Positions 57,060 to 64,000 of a stretch of 64,000 nt of DNA are shown here, piece after piece (the stretch's first letter is position 1; the number at the start of each line of letters is the position of its first letter). Both the position numbers and the translations under genes were made by a program. Source of the stretch: an uncultured Bacteroidales bacterium (GTDB taxonomy: Bacteria; Bacteroidota; Bacteroidia; Bacteroidales; UBA932); contig CALVDH010000007.1 of the NCBI GenBank assembly GCA_944326235.1, positions 1 through 64,000 of the forward strand, read 5' to 3'. Under the pieces are notes generated by a model. The model had not been told where the DNA came from, did not search any database, and saw nothing but the letters and a program-made list of their open reading frames with translations.

Positions 57060-58775
57060 ATGTCTGAAAACAACACCGTAAAGACGCCGTGGTACCCTTA
57101 CACAGAGGGTGTGCCCGTGCATCTGGACTACTTTAAGGGCTCGATGTTCGACATGGTCGCCTCCGTCGCAGCCCGCTGGCCCAAGAACGTGGCGTTCGAC
57201 TTCATGGGCAAGTCCACCACCTACGCCAGGATGATCAAGAACATAGAGCAGTGCGCCCGCGCCCTGAAGACCATCGGCATCCGCAAGGGCGACTGCGTGA
57301 CCATCGCCATGCCCAACTGCCCCCAGGCGATCTACATGTTCTATGCCATCAACCTCATCGGAGGCATTGCCAGCATGGTGCATCCGCTCTCGAGCGAGAA
57401 GGAGATCGAGTTCTACCTCAACGAGTCGAACAGCATCACCGTCATCACCCTCGACCAGTTCTACGGCAAGATCGAGGCCATCCGCAAGAACACCGGCATC
57501 GTAAACGTCATCCTCGCCCGCATCAAGGACGAGCTGGCGCAGCCCCTGAAGGCCGGCTACATGATCACAGAGGGCTACAAAATCGCCAAGATTCCCGACG
57601 ACGCTCCGGTCATCCGCTGGAAGGAGTTCATGAAGCTGGCCAAGTGCTGCTTCTACAACTATAAGGTCGAGCGCAGCGACGACGATCCCGCAGTCATCCT
57701 CTACTCCGGCGGCACCACCGGCACCACCAAGGGCATCATGCTCACCAACCGCAACTTCAACGCCCTCGCCGAGCAGGTCATCGCCACCAACCCGATGTTC
57801 GGTCCCGGGGACAAGATGCTGGCCGCCATGCCCGTCTTCCACGGCTTCGGTCTCGGCGTCTGCATCCACACGATGCTGGCCAAGGGCGGAAGGTGCGTTC
57901 TCGTGCCCCGCTTCACCCCCAAGAGCTACTCCAAGCTCATAACCAAGAACAAATGCAACTTCATCGCCGGCGTACCCACCCTCTACGAGGCCATGCTGCG
58001 CCTGCCCAATATGGAGCATGCCGATTTTTCCCATCTCAAAGGCGTCTTCTCCGGCGGCGACTCCCTGTCCATCGAGCTCAAGAAGAAGATGGACAAGTTC
58101 CTCGCCGACCACAAGGCCACCATCAAGGTGCGCGAGGGCTACGGCACCACCGAGTGCGTCACCGCCTGCTGCCTGACCCCGGTCAAGCTCCAGAAGGAGG
58201 GCAGTATCGGCATACCCTTCCCCGACACCTACTTCAAGATAGTCAAGCCCGATACGGAAGAGGAGCTGCCCTACGGCGAGGAGGGTGAGATCGTGCTCTC
58301 CGGCCCCACCGTCATGCTCGGCTACTACGGCAAGCCCGAGGAGACGGCCAGGACCCTGCGCAAGCACTCCGACGGCCTGACATGGCTCTACACCGGTGAC
58401 CTCGGCAGCATGGACGACCAGGGCTTCGTCTACTTCCGAGGCCGTATCAAGAGGATGATCGTCACCTCCGGCTACAACGTCTACCCCGCCCAGCTTGAGA
58501 ACATCCTCGATGCCCACGAGAAGGTGCAGATGAGCTGTATCATCGGTGTGCCAGACCCCTACAAGATGCAGAAGGTAAAGGCCTTCGTCATGCTCCGTCC
58601 CGGCAACGAGCCCACTCAGGAGACCAAGGACGAGCTCATGGCCTACTGCCGCAAGTACATCGCCAAGTACGCCATGCCCTACGACATCGAGTTCCGCAAG
58701 GAGCTGCCCAAGACCCTGGTCGGCAAGGTGGCCTACCGCGTACTCGAAGAGGAGGAGGCTAAGAAAAATGGATAA
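57060..58775 (+). CDS. AMP-binding acyl-CoA (or acyl-carrier) ligase
   Basis: A 571-residue ANL-superfamily enzyme that adenylates a carboxylic acid, probably a fatty acid, and forms the thioester. The P-loop-like AVILYSGGTTGTTKGIMLT is at about 220-238. VREGYGTTEC holds the A5 Tyr-Gly-Thr-Thr-Glu, and the hinge region is YTGDLGSMDDQGFVYFRGR. The catalytic Lys is in LPKTLVGKVAYR near the C-terminus. It is translationally coupled to a PlsC-domain gene (8-base overlap), pointing to activation of an acyl chain for lipid synthesis. Confidence 0.9.
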   Translation: MSENNTVKTPWYPYTEGVPVHLDYFKGSMFDMVASVAARWPKNVAFDFMGKSTTYARMIKNIEQCARALKTIGIRKGDCVTIAMPNCPQAIYMFYAINLIGGIASMVHPLSSEKEIEFYLNESNSITVITLDQFYGKIEAIRKNTGIVNVILARIKDELAQPLKAGYMITEGYKIAKIPDDAPVIRWKEFMKLAKCCFYNYKVERSDDDPAVILYSGGTTGTTKGIMLTNRNFNALAEQVIATNPMFGPGDKMLAAMPVFHGFGLGVCIHTMLAKGGRCVLVPRFTPKSYSKLITKNKCNFIAGVPTLYEAMLRLPNMEHADFSHLKGVFSGGDSLSIELKKKMDKFLADHKATIKVREGYGTTECVTACCLTPVKLQKEGSIGIPFPDTYFKIVKPDTEEELPYGEEGEIVLSGPTVMLGYYGKPEETARTLRKHSDGLTWLYTGDLGSMDDQGFVYFRGRIKRMIVTSGYNVYPAQLENILDAHEKVQMSCIIGVPDPYKMQKVKAFVMLRPGNEPTQETKDELMAYCRKYIAKYAMPYDIEFRKELPKTLVGKVAYRVLEEEEAKKNG

Positions 58776-59964
58776 GAAACTAACAAAAGGCGTAGGCTTC
58801 CAGCGCGGAGTCTACGCCTTTTGCCGTACATTCATCGGCCCTTTCGTCAACATCATCCTGCATATCACCTACAAGCCGTGCAAGGTGCGCAGCCGTACCT
58901 TCCTGTGCCTGGGCAACCACACCCAGAACCTCGACCCCGCCCTTATGGTCATCGGCACCAGGAGGCACATGCGCTTCGTGGCCAATGCCTCATTGACCCG
59001 GGGCATTGCAGGATTCTTCCTCAACCCCCTCTTCGGCATTATCCCCCGGGAGAAGGGCGCCAAGGGGGACGCCGCCATCGCCCTGATAGAGGCCAATCTG
59101 AGGGCAGGTGTCTCCGTGGGAATGTTCCCCGAGGGCAACCGCAGCTGGGACGGGGAAACCGAGTATATCTCGCCCCGCACAGCCGCTCTGGTCAAGGATA
59201 CGGGCGTGGCCCTGCTGACCTACCGCCTCACCGGAGGATACCTCCTGCGGCCGCGATGGGCCGACCATAAGCGGAGGGGGCCTATGCGGGGGCAATTGGT
59301 CCATGAATACACCCCGGAGGAGCTTGCCGGGATGACGGTCGAGGAGGTCTATGCCGCCATCTGCCGGGACCTGCGGGTCAATGCCTACGAGGAGCAGGCC
59401 GCTTCAGGAGCTCTCTACCGCGGGAAGGCGCTGGCAGAGGGGCTGCAGTACGCCGCCTACCTCTGTCCGCACTGCCTCCGTTTCGGCACCGTGGAGACGC
59501 GGGGCAACTGGCTCACATGCAGCTGCGGCCTGACGGCCAAATATCTGGAGACCGGGTCGTTCGAGAAGGGGATGTACATGCCTTTCGACAATTTTGCCGA
59601 GTGGAACCGCTTCCAGAAGCGCTGGGTGCATGAGCACTGCGCGGAGCTCAGGCAGCAGACCGCGGAACCGATAGTCCACGACGACGGCTGCTTCAAGCTG
59701 ACGTTGAAAAAGGACGGCGTCTTCACCCACTTGTCCGACAAGGCCTCTGTGGCCATGTACGGCGACCGTCTGGAACTTTCGTACGAGGGACATCACGAGG
59801 TCTTCCGCATCGGGGATATAACCGGATACGGCACATTCCTGTCCCGCTCGATGTACTTCAACTGCGGGCCTTCTCTACGCTACCAGCTCATCGCCACCAA
59901 GCCGGTATCCACGCTGAAATACTACGCCCTCTGGCGCGGTCTCTCCGGCCGGGAATATCTTTAA
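58768..59964 (+). CDS. PlsC-domain acyltransferase with zinc-ribbon-like C-terminal domain
   Basis: A 398-residue protein. Residues about 30-210 are a 1-acylglycerol-3-phosphate acyltransferase-like domain with NHTQNLD (HX4D, about 50-56) and FPEGNRSWDG. The C-terminal half is unusual: a Cys-rich CPHC/CSCG pair near 232-252 suggests a zinc ribbon. A small beta domain of PH-like character follows to the end. It pairs with the acyl-CoA ligase in a two-gene operon. Acceptor lipid unknown. Its last four bases overlap the convergent gene. Confidence 0.85.
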   Translation: MDKKLTKGVGFQRGVYAFCRTFIGPFVNIILHITYKPCKVRSRTFLCLGNHTQNLDPALMVIGTRRHMRFVANASLTRGIAGFFLNPLFGIIPREKGAKGDAAIALIEANLRAGVSVGMFPEGNRSWDGETEYISPRTAALVKDTGVALLTYRLTGGYLLRPRWADHKRRGPMRGQLVHEYTPEELAGMTVEEVYAAICRDLRVNAYEEQAASGALYRGKALAEGLQYAAYLCPHCLRFGTVETRGNWLTCSCGLTAKYLETGSFEKGMYMPFDNFAEWNRFQKRWVHEHCAELRQQTAEPIVHDDGCFKLTLKKDGVFTHLSDKASVAMYGDRLELSYEGHHEVFRIGDITGYGTFLSRSMYFNCGPSLRYQLIATKPVSTLKYYALWRGLSGREYL

Positions 59965-60926
59965 AGTCTTTCGAGCTGGAGCATCAGCATGTTCGGGGAG
60001 ATGTCCTTGAACAGGACTTTCTTGTCCCTGTCGAGCAGGTAGAGGGAGGGGATGGCACGGACATCGTAAACCAGCTGATCGCGGATGGTCAGGTCCTGAT
60101 TGTAGCCGGTAATCCACTCTTCAGGGTAGTCGGACAGGCCCTTGAACCATTCGGCCACGTCCTCGTCGATGTAGATGCTCAGCAGGCTCATGCGGCCGTC
60201 CCGCACCATGGAAGTAATCTGGGGGCTGTCTTTCAGCAGGGAGATAATCCCGCGGCAGGCCGGACAGCCCGGGTTGGAGAAGAGCAGGAGGGTATATTCG
60301 CCCGGCGTGCCGTAGAGGCTGTGCGGATGGCCCTTGGCATCGGTAAATGTGAAGTCGGCTGCAGGGGTGCCGGGGCTGTTGTTCCGGCAAGTGGTCAGCT
60401 GCTGCTGATAGTAGGTGCTGTAGTGTTCCCCGGTGCGTCTGGTCCTCAGTATGCTCTCGATGACAGGTATGTAAAGCCCCTCGTTGCGCAGCTCCGACAG
60501 GGGATTCCACAAGGCGGATTCCATGGTGGCGGTGAACCAGTCGTAGATGTGCCCGCTGGTGTCCCGTTCCAGGGATGTCTCCGCCAGGGTCATCAGATGC
60601 GTCTGGGCTTTGAAAGCCCGGTCGTAGGGTATGGACCAGAGGGCGAGAAGATACTCACGGACGGCAGCGGTCATGTCCTCCTGTCTTACTCCGCCGATAA
60701 GCGTGTCGGAGATGCCGGCCCATGCTGCGGTGGAGTCGAAATATCTGTTCCAGAAATGTTCCGCGGCGTATTCCGCTGCGTCCTGGCCGGACAGCATGGC
60801 AGGTACGGAGACGGCGGGGAAGGGCTGAGGCCCGCGTTGCCCGGTCTCATTATGAAAATTACACCCGCTGATGAACAGGGGTGTAATTGTCAAAAAAAGT
60901 AAAGTTATGAAAAAAGATTTTGTCAT
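59961..60926 (-). CDS. DUF5106/thioredoxin-like lipoprotein
   Basis: A 321-residue lipoprotein (lipobox ISGC). The N-terminal half (about 45-185) matches the DUF5106 helical domain seen in Bacteroidetes redox lipoproteins. The C-terminal half (about 188-321) is a TlpA/thioredoxin fold with the active-site GCPACR and the cis-Pro loop region AIPSLYLLD. A role in periplasmic disulfide reduction or isomerisation is likely. A tRNA-Gln gene ends eight bases upstream on the same strand, leaving no room for a separate promoter. Confidence 0.82.
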   Translation of the reverse strand: MTKSFFITLLFLTITPLFISGCNFHNETGQRGPQPFPAVSVPAMLSGQDAAEYAAEHFWNRYFDSTAAWAGISDTLIGGVRQEDMTAAVREYLLALWSIPYDRAFKAQTHLMTLAETSLERDTSGHIYDWFTATMESALWNPLSELRNEGLYIPVIESILRTRRTGEHYSTYYQQQLTTCRNNSPGTPAADFTFTDAKGHPHSLYGTPGEYTLLLFSNPGCPACRGIISLLKDSPQITSMVRDGRMSLLSIYIDEDVAEWFKGLSDYPEEWITGYNQDLTIRDQLVYDVRAIPSLYLLDRDKKVLFKDISPNMLMLQLERL

Positions 60927-60933
60927 TGTGCTG

Positions 60934-61004
60934 TTGACCTAAGAGGATTCGAACCTCTACAGACAGAACCAAAATCTGTAGTGCTACCATTACACCATAG
61001 GTCA
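60934..61004 (-). tRNA. tRNA-Gln (anticodon TTG)
   Basis: On the minus strand the acceptor stem TGACCTA pairs with TAGGTCA, followed by discriminator A. The D-arm reads GGTGTAATGGTAGCA. The anticodon stem-loop ACAGA-TTTTGGT-TCTGT gives anticodon TTG. The T-arm is AGAGGTTCGAATCCTCT. CCA is not encoded. 71 bases. A -7 box lies just upstream at 61015-61022. Confidence 0.95.
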
Positions 61005-61014
61005 ATACCGGGTG

Positions 61015-61022
61015 CAAAGGTA
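61015..61022 (-). promoter_or_regulatory. -7 box of tRNA-Gln
   Basis: Minus-strand TACCTTTG ending 11 bases before the tRNA 5' end. Confidence 0.5.
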
Positions 61023-61049
61023 ATAATTTTTTCCAAATTACATCCTTCC

Positions 61050-61478
61050 TTATCTCTCCGGCAGTTCTTCGACTCCTGCAGGAAGCTGTTTCACGCGTAT
61101 TTCTCCGTCAAGAGGGTGCTGCATAGAAACTAATATCCATCTTAAATACTCTGTCTCATTTTTCTCGAAATAGACAAGGAGCGTATCGCTCTCTTCACCT
61201 TCCACTCTCTGCACTTTTGCCCATTCTCCGGCATAGTAATCACCGTCAGGATAATACACCAGAGTATCAGACTCAATACAACGGTCAGACGTGTCATAAA
61301 TATCAGCGTCTACTCTAAAAATATTAATTTTACCACCATGCCTTTTTGTATAACTGGCGACCTGCTTCTCATAAGTTACTGCGTCCGGACCTACGTAAGT
61401 AGCATTCCGTGTTACTTTTTGGCAACCGGACAACAGAATGCTGATGACCAATAAAATCAATAGCGTACTTTTTTTCAT
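61050..61478 (-). CDS. Small lipoprotein next to the C10 peptidase, possible inhibitor
   Basis: A 142-residue lipoprotein; the ATG at 61478 begins MKKSTLLILLV with lipobox LLSGC. The upstream in-frame ATG at 61511 would overlap the peptidase gene and spoil the signal. The mature part is beta-rich with no Cys other than the lipidated one and one in DRCIESD. I do not recognise the family. It starts 13 bases after the C10 peptidase stop. In Bacteroides, C10 genes are often followed by small lipoprotein or periplasmic inhibitors, so inhibition of the neighbour is an inference from position. Confidence 0.6.
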   Translation of the reverse strand: MKKSTLLILLVISILLSGCQKVTRNATYVGPDAVTYEKQVASYTKRHGGKINIFRVDADIYDTSDRCIESDTLVYYPDGDYYAGEWAKVQRVEGEESDTLLVYFEKNETEYLRWILVSMQHPLDGEIRVKQLPAGVEELPER

Positions 61479-61491
61479 GGCAATATGCTTA

Positions 61492-62871
61492 TTATAAATT
61501 ATATAAGACAACTCTATAATTCCAAGTATAATAGGCTTTCTGCAACGATGATCCGCTATCGAAGCCGTTTTCTATATTACTACGGTCAGTTGTATCAAAC
61601 ACTCCCTCATCGTAGTAACCGTCGCAATCTCCTTTCCATCCCCAGTTGATATGGAAAATATTCTTAGCATCCAAGACCTGCCCGGTGGCAGGACGTACAT
61701 AATGCTTTACTATGACGCCGTCTATGACCCACGCATGACCGGAATTTTCATATTTCTTGGCATTATCGTTATACGATTTTCCACAACCGTCAACATAAAC
61801 CGGTAATTGCTTCTCCAATTGCTCCAGCACCTTCTCTACATCCCCGCTTTCAAAACCATAGCGTTTTGACACTCCGCTATATCCAAAATTTTTAAAAGTC
61901 CTCTTCGCCCCATCGGCATACGCACCGGATCCATCTGGATCATACGTAACATTACAATTCTCTTTCAATCCCAAAAATTGCATAAAATCGCTTGCATGTT
62001 TTTGGGCTGCATCTGATATATCAGCATATAAATCAGAGTAATGATAGATACTCTTCAACATATCCCAGTCAAAACTACGTCCTCCTGCTGTCCCGTACTC
62101 GTTGTAGGCCAGAATCTGACCTACAGCTATAGGCACACATCCAGCAGGTGCTTTGTCTATATCTTCTCTGAAATCGTTAAATGGTGACCACTGAGTCCAT
62201 TTTGTCTCTAGCAGCGGGCCTACCTTCCATGCTGTCTCGTATGAAACCCCTCCTCCACCACCTCCGGATCCAAAAGGATCACCATCGTCGCCATTCTCGT
62301 CCGAAGTGTCCTCGTCGTCTGTATCCGGCTCATTCCCGTCGGGACCGGAAGGGTCTCCGTTCTCAGACATCTGGTTCACAATGGATGCAGCCAGCATCAT
62401 TGAGACAAACTCAGAATCCTTTGAGGAACGGGCGGACGTAGATTCAGATGCTTCGTCCAGTCTTTGAAGGGCCTGGTATAAATCCTCCGACGTTAAGGTT
62501 CCTGCCTCAGTAACACAGAACACTGGCGTAGACATAGCCCGCTGTGCAGCCAGTATGGCAAAACCTGACTCATCGGTAAAATTCACGATATATACCGATG
62601 TATCAGGCAGCGCTCCCTCCGATGATTTAGTGACAGCTCCGCCGAATACCGAAAGGCTTTCCGGATCATAGGATGGAGCACCGGATTTCGTATGCCCGTA
62701 GATGTCTACAAGAAGTGCGTCCAGACTGGCAAGCGCCTCATCGGGAGAGATGACTGTCGATACAGACAAATCCTCATCGGGAGGAATGGGAACTCTCTCA
62801 TCCACACTGCATGAGACTGCCGTCAATAACGCTGCAAGGGCGGTGACGGCAAATGATAGATTCAGTTTCAT
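61492..62871 (-). CDS. C10 (streptopain-like) cysteine peptidase, lipoprotein
   Basis: A 459-residue lipoprotein (lipobox AVSC, Cys about 21) with the pro-domain plus protease layout. Residues about 40-165 are a Spi/propeptide-like domain. Residues 168-208 are an acidic Asp/Glu-rich linker ending in a run of six glycines. Residues 210-459 are the C10 catalytic domain. The nucleophile is Cys245 in APAGCVPIAVGQ and the base His379 in SGHAWVIDG; INWGWKGDCDGY follows, with the usual Trp. Surface anchored, it could process host or envelope proteins after autocatalytic release of the pro-domain. Confidence 0.9.
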   Translation of the reverse strand: MKLNLSFAVTALAALLTAVSCSVDERVPIPPDEDLSVSTVISPDEALASLDALLVDIYGHTKSGAPSYDPESLSVFGGAVTKSSEGALPDTSVYIVNFTDESGFAILAAQRAMSTPVFCVTEAGTLTSEDLYQALQRLDEASESTSARSSKDSEFVSMMLAASIVNQMSENGDPSGPDGNEPDTDDEDTSDENGDDGDPFGSGGGGGGVSYETAWKVGPLLETKWTQWSPFNDFREDIDKAPAGCVPIAVGQILAYNEYGTAGGRSFDWDMLKSIYHYSDLYADISDAAQKHASDFMQFLGLKENCNVTYDPDGSGAYADGAKRTFKNFGYSGVSKRYGFESGDVEKVLEQLEKQLPVYVDGCGKSYNDNAKKYENSGHAWVIDGVIVKHYVRPATGQVLDAKNIFHINWGWKGDCDGYYDEGVFDTTDRSNIENGFDSGSSLQKAYYTWNYRVVLYNL

Positions 62872-63065
62872 AACGAATAAGTTTTAATGGCTAAAAGTTA
62901 GTTTTATAATGTGCAAAAATGGATTCAGAACGCATGAAACATGTCTTTGTCCACAAACGCAAGTTATAAAAAATTCTCTCAAATGCAAAAAATAATAAAA
63001 CTGGAACTCGAATCCGACACCACCTCCAGGACAGTAGTGCTCATCAAGACCGGATGCAGGAAATC

Positions 63066-64000
63066 TTATACCGCATTGTTCAGGAACTCCTCCAGTATCC
63101 TGGAGTATTCCTGAGCCTTCTCTTTATCCGCGGCACTGATGATTTCCAGACAGTACTGGTAGAGCTGGAAGTTGTGCTGCAGGTCGGTCTGCGAGAGTAC
63201 GGAGCCGCGGTAGGGCTGCGCGAAGAGTCTGATGGCCTGCATGGTCTCTTCCAGGAAGCGCTCGGCCATGGCCATTCCCTTCTCCTTCTCACCGCACTTG
63301 ATGTACAGGTCGATGGCATAGAGGACCATCTGCTCGTTGACATACATTACGGCAGCTGAGGTGTTGAGCGGGAAGTTGCGGTCGGGATAGGTCTCCTGCA
63401 TGCGGTCGAGCACCTGCACCACTTTATCCTTCTCCCCTTTGTCGTACAGGGCTATGGCTGTCTGCACGAACATGAATCTCTGACCGGCCACTCCGTTGAA
63501 CGTGGATATGTTCTGATAATCCACGAAGAAATCCTTGGAGAAGGAGTCCAGACGGTAGACATTCATGATGCGGTCGTACATCGCGTCAGTATCCACCTGT
63601 TCCACTGATGTCAGGGTAGTGCGGCTCTTGATGGGCACGAACTTATAGGTGAAGCCGTCGAACTGGAGGTAGTCCTCTATTCCGATATCCAGGCCGCCGC
63701 CCTGAGTCATGAAATAGATGGGGCGCTCCCAGTCGTAGTTGGCCAGCATATCCAGGATCATCAGCTCCGGCTTGTCCAGCAGATTGTCCCTGTCGAGAGG
63801 TATCTCCAGACACAGGGTGTCAAGTATCCTGTCATAGTCCTCCTCAGGAACTATGTGATTCTTCATTACGTTCTCCTTATTGACGGGTATGAGCAGCCTG
63901 GAGGCGGGCAGATAACTCTCCTCGCGGCCATAGAAATTGACCTTGACACGGGGGTCGTTAAAGAGGGTTATGGCATCCTTGAGCAGGATGGGCCGGTTGA
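63066..64000 (-). CDS. DUF2723 membrane protein, C-terminal part
   Basis: The frame stays open from the stop at 63066 to the window edge, so this is a partial gene; the ATG at 63866 is internal (upstream codons read VKVNFYGREESYLPA). The visible part is the soluble C-terminal region, with IYFMTQGGGLDIGIEDYLQF then a helical TPR-like end (ALYDKGEKDKVVQVLDRMQE). This matches Bacteroidetes DUF2723 proteins, whose N-terminal half is a multi-spanning glycosyltransferase-like domain related to protein O-mannosyltransferases. The 194 bases between this stop and the C10 gene show no convincing feature. Confidence 0.75.
   Translation of the reverse strand, partial: NRPILLKDAITLFNDPRVKVNFYGREESYLPASRLLIPVNKENVMKNHIVPEEDYDRILDTLCLEIPLDRDNLLDKPELMILDMLANYDWERPIYFMTQGGGLDIGIEDYLQFDGFTYKFVPIKSRTTLTSVEQVDTDAMYDRIMNVYRLDSFSKDFFVDYQNISTFNGVAGQRFMFVQTAIALYDKGEKDKVVQVLDRMQETYPDRNFPLNTSAAVMYVNEQMVLYAIDLYIKCGEKEKGMAMAERFLEETMQAIRLFAQPYRGSVLSQTDLQHNFQLYQYCLEIISAADKEKAQEYSRILEEFLNNAV

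Noticed and set aside
62983..63114. 44-codon plus-strand open frame starting MQKIIKLELESD
   Set aside because: No promoter box, no family match by eye, and it runs into the 3' end of the DUF2723 gene.

Overview
The window is chromosome of a member of the Bacteroidales. Nearly every gene start is preceded by the Bacteroidetes -7 box TAnnTTTG (mostly TATCTTTG or TATATTTG), often with TTTG or TTG about 19-20 bases upstream. The gene families agree: BtuG- and DUF4465-type surface lipoproteins, DUF3244, DUF3791/DUF3990, DUF5106, DUF2723, DUF4143 ATPases, membrane-anchored HTH regulators and a C10 peptidase. GC content is high for the phylum, as in Alistipes/Rikenellaceae or uncultured high-GC gut lineages. 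The genus cannot be fixed from this sequence.

Layout. 1-2115: end of gpmI, then an AAA/PD-(D/E)XK gene. 2128-8333: a 166-bp dyad repeat, a cobalamin riboswitch and a vitamin B12 uptake operon (btuB, btuG, two further lipoproteins). 8336-14340: two DUF4143 ATPase genes with tandem repeats at their promoters, a membrane TPR-HTH regulator and three small envelope genes. 14478-16847 (minus): a GH29 fucosidase and a ThiL-like protein that has lost its catalytic motifs. 16930-21687: sufB, hsp20, pnuC, sufC, sufD. 21785-28804: B12-dependent ribonucleotide reductase, ispE, a second membrane HTH regulator and a TonB-dependent receptor. 28885-30211: a four-gene toxin-antitoxin-like operon ending on the second copy of the 166-bp repeat. 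30341-37820: mostly housekeeping (secreted peptidase, PPTase, tyrS, rbfA, lolE-like). 38022-43258: tricorn-like protease (minus) and an ECF sigma/anti-sigma/lipoprotein operon. 43275-48616: third DUF4143 ATPase, groES-groEL, Fic, tadA, YqaA. 48637-59964: bifunctional lipid acyltransferase, uvrC, a peptidase-propeller-barrel protein, Na/Pi transporter, acyl-CoA ligase and PlsC. 59961-64000 (minus): thioredoxin-like lipoprotein, tRNA-Gln, C10 peptidase with a neighbour lipoprotein, and the end of a DUF2723 protein.

Connections. The riboswitch-controlled B12 operon supplies a cofactor that the class II ribonucleotide reductase needs. The acyl-CoA ligase and two PlsC-domain proteins serve lipid synthesis. 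The accessory genes are unusual in their flanks. The 166-bp dyad element sits at the 3' end of two unrelated accessory units, and in both the stop codon lies in the same TAAGCAC heptamer. Two DUF4143 genes carry direct repeats of 32-33 bp period over their promoters, and one lies between 24-bp direct repeats. The Fic gene holds a repeat of 33-bp period in its linker. These repeats are the best candidates here for an undescribed mobility or autoregulation system. All motif calls were made by eye; no database search was possible.
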